Assembly: GCA_015228925.1 (NCBI GenBank)
Contig: JADGCQ010000008.1
Span: forward strand, 1 to 64,000
Direction: 5' to 3'
Origin: Magnetococcales bacterium
GTDB taxonomy: Bacteria > Pseudomonadota > Magnetococcia > Magnetococcales > UBA8363
DNA length: 64,000 nucleotides
The position numbers and the translations under genes were made by a program. Shown one piece after another: positions 1-9,024 of this stretch. The notes under the pieces were generated by a model. The model ran no database searches. It saw nothing but the letters and a program-made list of their open reading frames with translations, and was not told the origin of the DNA. Numbering within the stretch: the first letter of the stretch is position 1; the number at the start of each line of letters is the position of its first letter.

Positions 1-33
1 GCAATCCCCCAGACCCCTTTTTTCTTTTAATAA
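1..33. repeat. Partial copy of dispersed inverted repeat (right arm)
   Basis: The first 33 bases match the right arm of the long inverted repeat seen complete at 19382-19576, from the GCAATCCCCC block to the TTTTCTTTTAATAA end. The left arm would lie before the window. The stop codon of the minus-strand membrane protein (27-29) falls inside this arm, so the repeat supplies the gene's stop and probably its transcription end. Confidence 0.85.
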
Positions 34-1427
34 TTGATTATTTCCGGGAATTTGGACGTGCCAATTTCAAATGCGATTGCCCTGGATGTCTCTCCCGGTT
101 TTGCGGCCATCCACGAGGTGTCCTTGAAGAAAGAATCAAAGTCAGGCAGGGCCTCCTGTTGGGGTGGTTTGTGTCCCAGGGCAAACCACAGGGTATAGAG
201 CAGCAAAGAGGCTTCGGCAATCAAGGACAATGCCAGCAGGATGATCATCGGTTCCCAGTTGCTCAGTACCGCCATGATCATCAAGATAACCACCAGCAGG
301 TGGGTAGGAAATTGCCAGCGCAAGGCCAATGGGGGGATCAGATCGTCCATCATGGGTATTTCCACCAAACCCGCCAAACGGCTAAATCGATGAAACCAGA
401 CCAAAAAAGGGATGATCTTCATCAACATGCCCAGCAGAATGGAAGAGACGCAGCCCAAAAGAAACACGCCGCCGAACAAAAACCGATTCCATTCCGCATC
501 CAGGACGGTCCATGAGACCATAAGGATCAGGGAAACCAAACCCGAAGCAAAGCCCAGGAACCAAAACCGAAGGGTAGCATCTATTTTTCTTCTTTTTCTC
601 CCCCCCAACATGACCACCATGCTTTTTCCGTAAAGAAGAATCGCCGCGAAAAAGAATGCCGTCGGGAGCCAGAAGATCCACTGACCCGTATTGGAAAAAT
701 AAAGGGTCAGAGGTTGTCCGATGAGAAAGAGGCTCCAACCTGAAAGGATGAGGAGGGCGTGTTTTCGAGGAATTTCCTGGGCCATCGTAAACATGGGCAA
801 CACCTGAAACGAAACCCCCACAATCAACACCCCAACCCAACCCATTAATCCCCATAATAAATGTGTCATGACCAAGGCGATGCGATCCATATCCAAAAAG
901 CCATGGGCATACTCACCGAGAAAAATACCGCCAAGAGTCAAAACACCCAGAAGACAGAAGGTGGCAATCCGCATGGCCATGACCGTTGGATGCCGGGATG
1001 GCGTTTGAAACAATCCCTTCAGGACTGGGATGGTGAACAGAATGACAGCCCCCCCCAAACCGAACGATGCAAAAAGGAGCATCCAGGGATGGATTTGGGT
1101 TGTCAAACCCAGATACATCGTGGCAACACCCATCACCAGCAACCCGTGGACCCATGGAACCAAACGCGGCCAAGGGACTGGAACCCCTGCGAGAACCGGG
1201 ATCATTTGGATCATGGCCCCAAACATGACCATGCAGATCCATCCCAGTGCAATAAGATGCACGGTGGCGATGGTCTCCGGGGCCAGGGGGGTGATCAACA
1301 GGTTTTGTCCATGGACCAGCAATGACACAGCGGTCAGAATCAGGAAAATGGGTGCCGTTACAAAAAAACGAAATGGCAAATGGAGGGGAGGAGCCTGATC
1401 GATATGAAGTCCACCGGTAGAAAACAT
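27..1427 (-). CDS. Polytopic membrane protein, NnrS / heme-copper oxidase subunit I-like
   Basis: This 466-residue protein is almost entirely hydrophobic, with about twelve predicted membrane segments. Two segments repeat a pattern of a His, a Gly-Trp, and a later Gln-x-[Ile/Leu]-Pro (near residues 55-85 and 185-215), like the haem-binding helices of NnrS and short heme-copper-oxidase-like proteins. The ATG start has a good ribosome site (AAGGA, about 7 bases away). It is divergent from a hemerythrin gene with an FNR-type box between, which suggests a role in nitric oxide or oxygen metabolism. The family call is tentative. The last codons and stop lie in a dispersed repeat arm. Confidence 0.6.
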   Translation of the reverse strand: MFSTGGLHIDQAPPLHLPFRFFVTAPIFLILTAVSLLVHGQNLLITPLAPETIATVHLIALGWICMVMFGAMIQMIPVLAGVPVPWPRLVPWVHGLLVMGVATMYLGLTTQIHPWMLLFASFGLGGAVILFTIPVLKGLFQTPSRHPTVMAMRIATFCLLGVLTLGGIFLGEYAHGFLDMDRIALVMTHLLWGLMGWVGVLIVGVSFQVLPMFTMAQEIPRKHALLILSGWSLFLIGQPLTLYFSNTGQWIFWLPTAFFFAAILLYGKSMVVMLGGRKRRKIDATLRFWFLGFASGLVSLILMVSWTVLDAEWNRFLFGGVFLLGCVSSILLGMLMKIIPFLVWFHRFSRLAGLVEIPMMDDLIPPLALRWQFPTHLLVVILMIMAVLSNWEPMIILLALSLIAEASLLLYTLWFALGHKPPQQEALPDFDSFFKDTSWMAAKPGETSRAIAFEIGTSKFPEIINY

Positions 1428-1455
1428 GGTATTCCTTATGGTTCACACCTGTTGC

Positions 1456-1469
1456 GTGATCATCATCAA
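1456..1469. promoter_or_regulatory. Candidate FNR/NNR-type binding site
   Basis: Read on the minus strand the site is TTGATGATGATCAC, which matches the FNR/CRP-family consensus TTGAT-N4-ATCAA at nine of ten fixed positions. It lies between the divergent membrane-protein and hemerythrin starts, 29 bases before the former and about 97 before the latter. Oxygen or NO control of both genes is inferred from position and motif only. Confidence 0.45.
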
Positions 1470-1565
1470 ATTATCGCACATTTCCTTGGACGGATGACTG
1501 TTTTGTCGGTTAGAGTTTTACTCCAAGTCAATGTCGATGCCAACAGCACTTTTAAAGGATAGGAC

Positions 1566-2261
1566 ATGGAACATCAAATCGATCTTCAAGGCAAGACCGA
1601 TCAACAATCTTTCGAACAGTTGCTCGCACTATTTGAAACATTGGGATCCAAAGATGCCGTTGTCGCCACCCTTGGCCATCATGGGGAAGGGGTTGTGAAT
1701 CTTTTGCAAGGTCAGATTTGGGGTGCGTTTGAATGGTGCCCACTCCACTTTGGTCCCCCGTCCTGGCAATACGTTTTAACCAGAACCTCAACCAAGTTAC
1801 CCAAAAGGTCCATCGGGGAATTTCTTGGGGCGGATCACCAACGGTGTGATGCATTGTTCATCAAACTGGAAGAGGCATCCCAAACCGACGACATCGCCAA
1901 GGCGACCGTTCTCTTCAACCAGTTTAGAACCGGCATGGAACATCACTTTGCCATGGAGGAAAATGTATTTTTCCCCGCCTTTGAACAGGCCACTGGCATG
2001 ACGCAGGGGCCAACCATGGTGATGCGGATGGAGCATCGGCAGATGCGGGGGTTGATCGGGCAGGGAGGGCAAGCCCTGGCGCAGGGAAAACTGGATGGCG
2101 TCAGCAAGGCAGGCTCGACACTGATGATCCTGATGCGCCAGCACAACATCAAAGAAGAACAGATGCTTTATCCCATGGCAGACCAACATCTTGGAAACAA
2201 CGTGGATACCCTTGTCCGTAACATGCAGAAGCTCTCTTCGGTCGAAAAAGTGGCCCAATAA
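1566..2261 (+). CDS. DUF2249-hemerythrin HHE domain protein
   Basis: The protein has 231 residues. The first 80 or so resemble DUF2249, ending in a FEW-x-PL-x3-GP-x2-W pattern. The rest is a hemerythrin-like four-helix bundle with the expected diiron ligands: His in DHQRCDAL, HHFAMEE, EHRQM and HNIKEEQMLYP. Such proteins bind O2 or NO or handle iron in the cytoplasm. The ATG is preceded by AGGATAGGAC. The divergent NnrS-like gene and the intervening FNR-type box support a role in NO or oxygen response. No signal peptide is seen. Confidence 0.88.
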   Translation: MEHQIDLQGKTDQQSFEQLLALFETLGSKDAVVATLGHHGEGVVNLLQGQIWGAFEWCPLHFGPPSWQYVLTRTSTKLPKRSIGEFLGADHQRCDALFIKLEEASQTDDIAKATVLFNQFRTGMEHHFAMEENVFFPAFEQATGMTQGPTMVMRMEHRQMRGLIGQGGQALAQGKLDGVSKAGSTLMILMRQHNIKEEQMLYPMADQHLGNNVDTLVRNMQKLSSVEKVAQ

Positions 2262-2278
2262 AAGCTACGAATGTCCGT

Positions 2279-2306
2279 GACAACAACGGCTCCTGCCGTT
2301 GTTGTC
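2279..2306. terminator. Strong hairpin between convergent genes
   Basis: A perfect 12-bp inverted repeat (GACAACAACGGC and its complement) surrounds a 4-base loop TCCT. It starts 17 bases after the hemerythrin stop and ends 22 bases before the end of the convergent 82-residue gene. There is no T-run, so it is either a bidirectional terminator of weak intrinsic type or an RNA-stabilising stem. Confidence 0.6.
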
Positions 2307-2328
2307 CACCCGGCGACAGGTACAACCA

Positions 2329-2577
2329 CTAAACCATGATGCGGTCCACCGGCGCAAATCTTTCATATTCCACTTCCCGACGACTGGCGCGATTGGACGA
2401 CTGCTGCGCCAAGTGCCGACGTTGGTGCCAAGCATGTTCCGACGCAACATCCAAAACAACAACCCCCAGCATGGGATCCAGTTGATCTAGGCGCGTGAGC
2501 AGGTCATGCAGTTGGTGCTTTTCCACCAGAAGACCACGAATCACCCGGCCATCGAACAATTCAACAACATATTTCAT
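2329..2577 (-). CDS. Small hypothetical protein (82 aa)
   Basis: I do not recognise this 82-residue protein. It starts MKYVVELFDG, is rich in Leu, Val, Arg and Asp, and has no membrane segment or Cys motif. The N-terminal half could form a small alpha/beta fold, while the C-terminal half is polar and Arg-rich. The ATG is preceded by GAGAGGAGC at good spacing, which is the main support that it is real. It is convergent with the hemerythrin gene. No function can be assigned. Confidence 0.6.
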   Translation of the reverse strand: MKYVVELFDGRVIRGLLVEKHQLHDLLTRLDQLDPMLGVVVLDVASEHAWHQRRHLAQQSSNRASRREVEYERFAPVDRIMV

Positions 2578-2965
2578 TGCAAGCTCCTCTCATTTTTATT
2601 CTGGCTGACACCCTGATCGACTGTTTTTATCCCTGATAAGGATTATGCAAATGCCAGGCCATTAACGGAGGATTTTCTTGTACGTGATCCCTGTTGTTTC
2701 CGGTCGTTGCTTTTTTATATCGATGTGTTTGAAAATAATATCATTATTGATGTTGGTGCAGGTGCCATCCAAACACGCGAAACCGCCATAGGGATGACCC
2801 ATCCCGTGTTGGTTTTTCCACATGCCTGGGAACATTTTGACGATGCCCGGCACCTTTGACGGTAAACTTGGAAAAAAGCCTGGGAGAACACCGATTCCGC
2901 GAGGGGGATTAGGAAAACAATGCCCGAAGATGTTATGATTACCAAACTTGGGACGATCAACGCAT
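2578..2965. other. Gene-poor stretch, possible decayed reading frame
   Basis: No gene is recognised in these 388 bases. On the minus strand an open frame ending at 2662 continues rightward into the 3' end of the DamX-like gene in another frame. Its last 60 codons look fairly protein-like (a Met/Gly/His/Asn-rich stretch with a FACLDGTC pair of cysteines). This could be a short unknown gene or the tail of a decayed one. No ribosome site decides the matter. Confidence 0.25.
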
Positions 2966-5104
2966 TTATTCGTAGAATAAATCGATGACTTGCGTTGGCA
3001 TACCCACATCTTTTTTAACTTGTTCAGCCATGTGGATCGCCGTTTTACTATCACGATAATTGACACGAACGGAAAACCATTTTTTATTATCTTTAACAAG
3101 CAGGTGAACGTAGGGATCCAACCCTTTTTCGGCCAATACAGATGCCAATCGTTCGGCATTTTCCCGGTTGAGAAAAGATCCGGTTTGCACAACAAAGAGT
3201 TGTCCTGCGGCCCGGAGCGTCTGTTCACTCACCAGAGGTGTTTGGCTATGACCAGCTCCCTCCACCACGTTGCCAGCAGGCTGCTTGTGGGAAATCGCGT
3301 CGTTACCGGCAGACTGTTTGTGGGAAGTCGCCTCACTTGGACCACCCACCGGAAGAGGATTGGTCATTTCTGGGGAAGCTGCCACCTTGGGTGGTGGGAT
3401 AGTGGACTTGGTTGGCCGTTGTACGGGGCTTGATAAAGGCGGAGAAGCCGGTGAAGCCTGAAAATTGACAGCGGTTTCCTCGATGATTGCGGCGACGCTC
3501 TGCCCGATGGGATCCGGGTTAGCGGGGGTCTTGGCCCGGGGGGAGGTTCTGTTCCAAGGTTTGGGAATGGGGATTGGCGGGACGGAAGTGATCAAAACCG
3601 GCGTGGGAACCGGGATTTTGGCCGTTTGGCCGGTTTGTTTGGCCACCTGCATGGCGTTGGACTCATGAACCTTCGGAGACGGCAAGGGTTCTTTTCTTTC
3701 CGCAGAGACATCCTTGTCTGCGGGTTCAACGGCAGATGTGCCGCGTGGTTCATCGCCCCCGGCAGATTGCTTCTTGGGTGGAGGCGGTTCGGGCTGAACA
3801 GCACCGCTAGGGGAAACATGGCTTGGAGGAACCAATTTTTCGACCGACGCCGGAGAGGATCCGACCTGAGGTGCGGATTCAACCTGCGGGGGTTGGTATT
3901 CCGTCCGACTTTCGGCACTATTTTTTCGTTCCCTGGGAACCCACGGTTCCGCCTGTACGTGGGAATTGTTCTCTCCAGGGGGAGACACCGGACTGTAGAT
4001 AACACGCGATGAAGATCCGGTAGTTTCCTGTTTTGAAGGGGTATCTTTGTTGGTTTCCGGGGTTACGGCGTCGTCTTTCTTCAGGGGAGCCGGGGCCGGA
4101 AGGAGATCATCCAGTTTGACGACTTCGGTAACCTGACGAACGGCATCAAGATTCTCGAAGGAGACGCCGCGAATAAAATGAAACACCAACCAACCCGTCA
4201 AAGTCAGCAAACACACCACGACAATCCAAGAGCGCACGGCACGCATCAAAAAACCTTGCGCCTCTGGTTCGCCATCAACGGCCCGGCATACAAGACCGCG
4301 ACTGATGACCTTTTGCGGACGGACCTTGAGCAAAGCGGCAACTTGATTAAGAATCTCGTTGATATGTCCTGGATTCCCCTGACTTCTTGAAAAAATTTCC
4401 ACCCAGGCAACCCAGGAAACCCGATAGTGATCTCCCCAATTTTTTTTCAGGTGAAAGTGAATATAATCCCACACTTCACTGCGAGTTAACGGCGTGACAT
4501 CCCCTGTACCGATCAAGAGGCGTTCGAGTGGCAGGTAAGGTGGTGAATTGAGCAGATCCAGAAGGTCGTAAGTTCCGCAAAGGAGGGTTTGGAGGGGACG
4601 AAACTCCTGGTAGATGAATCGGGTCGAGAGTTCCAGCAAAGAGGCGTTTTCCGAGGTCAGCAGATGGGCCTGATCGACCGCGATAAGAAGCTTTCTCCCG
4701 GTTTGGGCACGTTTTTCCAAAGCACCGATCAAATCTTCGCTGGTAGGCAAACCATCGGGGGAGAGGGATTCCCAATCGGGATCAATGGCTCGAATCAGGA
4801 GTTCTAGGAAGCGGACGGTGTTGTTATCGGGGGTATCGAACAGGATCATGTCCCGATTTTCCGGGAGGATCCCCTGGAGACGATAAAGAAGAAGGCTTTT
4901 CCCAGAACCTTCGGCACCGACAACGCAAATAACCCCCTCACCCCGAACGATGGAGGAACGTAAAACACGCCAAACAGGGGCATGACTTGCGACCGGAAAG
5001 TAAGGCTGGGAGCGTTTTTGCTGCGCGAAAGCCTGCCGCCTGCCCAACTGATCCGGCTTGATTGCCACTTCCATGGTTAAATCCGTGAAATTGTCTAAAC
5101 CCAT
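2966..5104 (-). CDS. DamX-like AAA ATPase with C-terminal SPOR domain
   Basis: The 712-residue protein starts with an ExeA/DamX-type AAA domain: Walker A GAEGSGKS at 63-70 and a Walker B LLIAVDQAH at about 139-147, with DQAH in place of DEAH. A single membrane helix follows at about 292-310. A Pro/Ser/Lys-rich linker of about 300 residues, with a short internal repeat (SHKQSAGNDA / SHKQPAGN), leads to a SPOR domain (about 635-712) that should bind denuded septal peptidoglycan. This layout matches DamX-type division proteins, with ATPase inside and SPOR in the periplasm. It is probably co-transcribed with the two small genes upstream. The start could also be ATG at 5074. Confidence 0.85.
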   Translation of the reverse strand: MGLDNFTDLTMEVAIKPDQLGRRQAFAQQKRSQPYFPVASHAPVWRVLRSSIVRGEGVICVVGAEGSGKSLLLYRLQGILPENRDMILFDTPDNNTVRFLELLIRAIDPDWESLSPDGLPTSEDLIGALEKRAQTGRKLLIAVDQAHLLTSENASLLELSTRFIYQEFRPLQTLLCGTYDLLDLLNSPPYLPLERLLIGTGDVTPLTRSEVWDYIHFHLKKNWGDHYRVSWVAWVEIFSRSQGNPGHINEILNQVAALLKVRPQKVISRGLVCRAVDGEPEAQGFLMRAVRSWIVVVCLLTLTGWLVFHFIRGVSFENLDAVRQVTEVVKLDDLLPAPAPLKKDDAVTPETNKDTPSKQETTGSSSRVIYSPVSPPGENNSHVQAEPWVPRERKNSAESRTEYQPPQVESAPQVGSSPASVEKLVPPSHVSPSGAVQPEPPPPKKQSAGGDEPRGTSAVEPADKDVSAERKEPLPSPKVHESNAMQVAKQTGQTAKIPVPTPVLITSVPPIPIPKPWNRTSPRAKTPANPDPIGQSVAAIIEETAVNFQASPASPPLSSPVQRPTKSTIPPPKVAASPEMTNPLPVGGPSEATSHKQSAGNDAISHKQPAGNVVEGAGHSQTPLVSEQTLRAAGQLFVVQTGSFLNRENAERLASVLAEKGLDPYVHLLVKDNKKWFSVRVNYRDSKTAIHMAEQVKKDVGMPTQVIDLFYE

Positions 5105-5225
5105 CGTGGGATAGGCATTACCAGCTCATCAGCATGGTCCCCCCAGATGGAACACACAATAACACGTATTTTCCCCCCTCAAAACAGTCGATCTTTGGTA
5201 CTGACGATTTGTCAGGAATTTTTTC

Positions 5226-5600
5226 TCAGGCGGCCACCCTGGAATGGAGAGATTCGGAATGGTTTGCCATCAGCGTGACCAACCCCGTCAGCAGGGGAGA
5301 CAGGGGAGGGACATTAAAGGCGGGTCGTTTGAGGACATCTTGGAAAAAGGATCGGGAAAAATCAATTTGCCGTGCGGTGGAGGATTGAAGAATGATTTCC
5401 CATTGACCAAGAAGGTTGAACCAACCATCCACGGTCAGGAAACCCGATGGAGCCGATGGCACGTCATAACGCTGCAAGGTGGCGATCAGGGTATTTGTCA
5501 AAAGGGAGGCGCATTCCAGACGCTCCGCCTTGGCTTCTTGGGATAACCCTTCGAGGCGTTCAAATAATTCACGATCAGGATGGGTACGTTGCGCAAACAT
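5226..5600 (-). CDS. Hypothetical protein (124 aa) upstream of DamX-like gene
   Basis: The protein is 124 residues, soluble, mostly helical by eye, and of a family I do not recognise. A good ribosome site (TAGGAG) precedes the ATG. It lies 63 bases after a 147-residue gene and 121 bases before the DamX-like gene on the same strand, so the three may form one transcript. A part in division or envelope biology would follow only from that neighbour. No catalytic motif is visible. Confidence 0.65.
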   Translation of the reverse strand: MFAQRTHPDRELFERLEGLSQEAKAERLECASLLTNTLIATLQRYDVPSAPSGFLTVDGWFNLLGQWEIILQSSTARQIDFSRSFFQDVLKRPAFNVPPLSPLLTGLVTLMANHSESLHSRVAA

Positions 5601-5663
5601 GATGCTAAACTCCTACCTTGTCCGGCCTATCTTGAGGGTTGGTAGACGGCTTTCCAGTCGGGA

Positions 5664-6107
5664 TCAATCTTTCCGGCTGGCCGCTTCCGAGTAGATACGA
5701 TAACCTTTCAACGGCAACGCCGCCGTCTGCACCAAGTCTTCGTTGCGTTCCACATCTGTGGTGGAAGAGACCAACTGCCACGTCAGGGGCGAATGGCTGG
5801 GCGACAGACTCTCCATCCCCTGCATCGACGACGGATAACCACCCAGGGATTCCTCAGGAAAGGGGACAGGTTCCTGATGCGCCATCGATGGCTCCATGGA
5901 CAAAGCGTCCACGGAATCAATCCCCTTGTGGGCGGTTCGGGCTGTTTGTTGATCCGCAGATTCGGTTTTCATATCGGCCAGCGTGTTTTCAAAGCGGCCA
6001 GACTCGGAAACTTCCTGCCGGGATTGCGGTTGGATTCCATGGCCTGGCCTGAACAAATTTTTCAGGCTGTAGGTCAGCATGGGCGATACGGAATTGGCTT
6101 CGCTCAT
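5664..6107 (-). CDS. Hypothetical protein (147 aa), Ser/Pro/Glu-rich
   Basis: The start at 6107 is chosen because AAGGAG stands about 8 bases before this ATG; the frame is open 31 codons further but those codons lack a ribosome site. The 147-residue product is polar and low in complexity between residues 20 and 110, rich in Ser, Glu, Gln and Pro, with a more ordered end near residue 115. It looks largely disordered. I recognise no family. It is the first gene of the putative run leading to the DamX-like gene and is divergent from ilvE. Confidence 0.62.
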   Translation of the reverse strand: MSEANSVSPMLTYSLKNLFRPGHGIQPQSRQEVSESGRFENTLADMKTESADQQTARTAHKGIDSVDALSMEPSMAHQEPVPFPEESLGGYPSSMQGMESLSPSHSPLTWQLVSSTTDVERNEDLVQTAALPLKGYRIYSEAASRKD

Positions 6108-6354
6108 AAACACACTCCTTGTTTCCCAGGTGTGGAGGGGAATCAAGGAAACGAATCTGCAAGACCGGTACCAAACCAATACATATGGTGTTGGGGGCAC
6201 TTTGAGTGGTAAAACAGGGTTGGACTTGCTTCAACGGGTCATTTGAAGGCATCCTATGCGTCAAGAATCCAACAGTCCACCCCCTTGCCCCACGAATGGG
6301 AAGGGTTGATATTTTATTTCAGACAACATTCCTCATTGATCTAAGGATGATACC

Positions 6355-7284
6355 GTGAGCAGCCTCATGCATGATAGAGATGGAAAAATCTGGATGGACG
6401 GTTCGTTGGTTGCGTGGCGGGAGGCCAAAGTGCATGTCCTGACCCACACACTCCACTACGGTTGTGGTGTTTTTGAAGGGATCCGATGCTATGCGACCCA
6501 GCAGGGACCGGCTGTCTTTCGATTGCCGGAACACATCGCCCGTTTGTTCCAGTCGGCGCATATCATGCGGATGACGATCCCCTGGTCTCAGGAGGAGATT
6601 CAACAAGCCTGCCTCATGGTGTTGCGTGCCAACGGATTGGGATCGGGATATTTGCGTCCCATTATTTTTTATGGTGCCGAGAGTATGGGATTGAATCCTG
6701 GAGCCTGTAAGGTTCATGCAAGCATTGCCGCCTGGGAATGGGGGGCCTATCTGGGCGAGGAGGGGATGGACAAGGGGATCCGGGTCAAAACGTCGTCCTA
6801 CACCCGACATCATCCCAACGTCACTATGACCCGCGCCAAAACGGTGGGTAATTATCCCAACTCGATCCTGGCCAAAACCGAGGCGTTATCCTGTGGTTTT
6901 GATGAAGCCTTGCTGTTGGATACCGAAGGCTATGTTTCCGAGGGGTCGGGGGAAAATATTTTTATCCTGAAAGACCGCACCCTGATTACCCCTCCCTTGG
7001 ATTCCGCCCTTGCGGGCATCACCCGGGATACGGTATTCACCCTGGCGCAACAGATGGGTTATCAGATACACCAACAGCGATTCCCCAGGGATGAAGTCTA
7101 TATTGCCGATGAGGCGTTTTTCACCGGGACCGCTGCCGAAATCACCCCGATTCGTGAGTTGGACGGGCGCAAGATCGGACTGGGGACGGCAGGTCCGGTT
7201 ACCAAGGCCATTCAAAAACGTTTTTTTGATGTGGTTCAAGGTCGCGATGACAATCACAGAAACTGGCTGACCTTTTTGGGATAA
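6355..7284 (+). CDS. ilvE: Branched-chain amino acid aminotransferase
   Basis: This is a 309-residue fold-type IV PLP enzyme that makes valine, leucine and isoleucine from their 2-oxo acids with glutamate as donor. Class markers are HTLHYGCGVFEGIR near the start, the PLP lysine in AKTVGNY (K162), the LLLDTEGYVSEGSGENIF block and the FFTGTAAEITPI end. Length is normal. The start is GTG at 6355, with AAGGA 7 bases upstream; an ATG four codons later lacks such spacing. ettA starts 4 bases after the stop, so the two are likely co-transcribed. Confidence 0.95.
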   Translation: MSSLMHDRDGKIWMDGSLVAWREAKVHVLTHTLHYGCGVFEGIRCYATQQGPAVFRLPEHIARLFQSAHIMRMTIPWSQEEIQQACLMVLRANGLGSGYLRPIIFYGAESMGLNPGACKVHASIAAWEWGAYLGEEGMDKGIRVKTSSYTRHHPNVTMTRAKTVGNYPNSILAKTEALSCGFDEALLLDTEGYVSEGSGENIFILKDRTLITPPLDSALAGITRDTVFTLAQQMGYQIHQQRFPRDEVYIADEAFFTGTAAEITPIRELDGRKIGLGTAGPVTKAIQKRFFDVVQGRDDNHRNWLTFLG

Positions 7285-7288
7285 CACC

Positions 7289-8968
7289 ATGACCAAACAT
7301 ACCTACATCTTCACCATGAAAAATGTCACCAAGGTGGTGCCACCCAAACGGCTCATCCTGGAAGATATTACGTTGGCTTTTTTACCAGGGGCCAAGATTG
7401 GCGTTCTGGGGTTGAACGGTTCGGGCAAATCGAGTCTACTCAAAATCATGGCGGGACTGGATACCGAAATCAACGGTGAGGCCCGGCCTGCACCGGACAT
7501 TCGGGTGGGATTTTTATCCCAGGAACCCGAATTGGATCCATCCAAAGATGTCCGTGGCAATGTGGAGGAGGGGGTTGGCAAACTCAAGGCTTTGCTGGAT
7601 CAGTTCAATGAAGTCAGTATGCGTTTTGGGGAAGTGACCGACGATCAGGAAATGACGGCACTCATTGAACAGCAGGCGGTGCTTCAGGATGAGATTGATC
7701 GCCTGGATGGGTGGGATTTGGACAGAAAGTTGGAAATTGCCGCCGATGCCTTGCGCCTCCCCCCCTGGGAAGCAAACATCAACGTGTTATCGGGTGGCGA
7801 AAAGCGTCGGGTCGCCTTGTGCCGCTTGTTGTTATCGGCACCGGACCTGTTGCTTTTGGACGAACCAACCAACCACCTGGATGCTGAGAGTGTCGCTTGG
7901 TTGGAGCGGTATCTTCAGGATTATCCGGGAACGGTGGTTGCGGTGACCCATGATCGGTATTTTCTCGACAACGTTGCCGGTTGGATTTTAGAACTGGATC
8001 GGGGACGGGGGATTCCTTGGAAGGGCAATTATTCATCCTGGCTGGAGCAAAAAGAGGCGCGGCTGGCGCAGGAAAAACGGGAAGATGAATCCCGGCAAAA
8101 GAAATTGCGTGCCGAATTGGAATGGATTCAATCTTCGGCCCGCGCCCGGCAAACCAAAAGCAAGGCCAGATACACCTCCTATGAGGCGATGTTGGCGCAA
8201 TCCCGTGAAGTACGACGCGAGACCAGCACCCTTTATATTCCCCCTGGTCCACGTTTGGGGGATGTTGTCCTGGAGGCCAAGGATCTTTGCAAAGGGTTTG
8301 GCGATCATCTTCTGATCGAAAATCTTACCTTTCTTCTTCCACGGGGGGCTATTCTGGGGGTCATCGGCGGGAATGGATCGGGAAAAACGACTTTTCTAAA
8401 AATGTTGACCGGTGGGGAAGCCCCGGATTCCGGGACCATCCGTATCGGTGAGACGGTCAAATTGTCGCATGTGGATCAAAGCCGCACCAGTCTGGATGGT
8501 GAAAAATCGGTTTGGGAAGTGATTTCCGAGGGCAATGAGAACATTACGCTGGGTGGCAAAGATATATCGTCGCGTGCCTTTGTCTCCTGGTTTAACTTCA
8601 AGGGATCGGACCAGCAGAAAAAAGTTAAATTTCTCTCTGGCGGCGAACGCAACCGGGTTCATTTGGCAGGGATTGTCAAGAGCAGCGGCAATGTATTGTT
8701 ATTGGACGAACCGACCAACGACCTGGATGTGGAAACGTTGAGGGCCTTGGAAGATGCCATCAATGATTTTCCTGGGAGTGCGGTGGTTGTTTCCCATGAT
8801 CGCTGGTTCTTGGATCGCATTGCAACCCATATTTTGGCATTTGAGGGTGATTCCAAGGTGGTGTTTTTTGAGGGCAACTACCAAGATTATGAGGCGTACA
8901 AACGCAAGACTTTGGGGGCGGAGGCGGTACAACCGCACCGGGTCCACTATAAAAAACTCAGCCATTGA
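7289..8968 (+). CDS. ettA: Energy-dependent translational throttle protein EttA (ABC-F)
   Basis: A 559-residue soluble ABC-F protein with two ATPase domains and no membrane part. The P-loops are GLNGSGKSS and GGNGSGKTT, and the signatures LSGGEKRRV and LSGGERNRV. Both Walker B strands end in LLLDEPTN. The linker between the domains has the Arg/Lys-rich ARQTKSKARYTSYE segment typical of EttA. EttA sits in the ribosomal E site and gates entry into elongation according to the ATP/ADP ratio. It follows ilvE by 4 bases. Confidence 0.95.
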   Translation: MTKHTYIFTMKNVTKVVPPKRLILEDITLAFLPGAKIGVLGLNGSGKSSLLKIMAGLDTEINGEARPAPDIRVGFLSQEPELDPSKDVRGNVEEGVGKLKALLDQFNEVSMRFGEVTDDQEMTALIEQQAVLQDEIDRLDGWDLDRKLEIAADALRLPPWEANINVLSGGEKRRVALCRLLLSAPDLLLLDEPTNHLDAESVAWLERYLQDYPGTVVAVTHDRYFLDNVAGWILELDRGRGIPWKGNYSSWLEQKEARLAQEKREDESRQKKLRAELEWIQSSARARQTKSKARYTSYEAMLAQSREVRRETSTLYIPPGPRLGDVVLEAKDLCKGFGDHLLIENLTFLLPRGAILGVIGGNGSGKTTFLKMLTGGEAPDSGTIRIGETVKLSHVDQSRTSLDGEKSVWEVISEGNENITLGGKDISSRAFVSWFNFKGSDQQKKVKFLSGGERNRVHLAGIVKSSGNVLLLDEPTNDLDVETLRALEDAINDFPGSAVVVSHDRWFLDRIATHILAFEGDSKVVFFEGNYQDYEAYKRKTLGAEAVQPHRVHYKKLSH

Positions 8969-9024
8969 ACGTGAGTCGGTCATGGATTGATCCGAATCGG
9001 TTCCTGGTGCAAAAAGGTCATACC

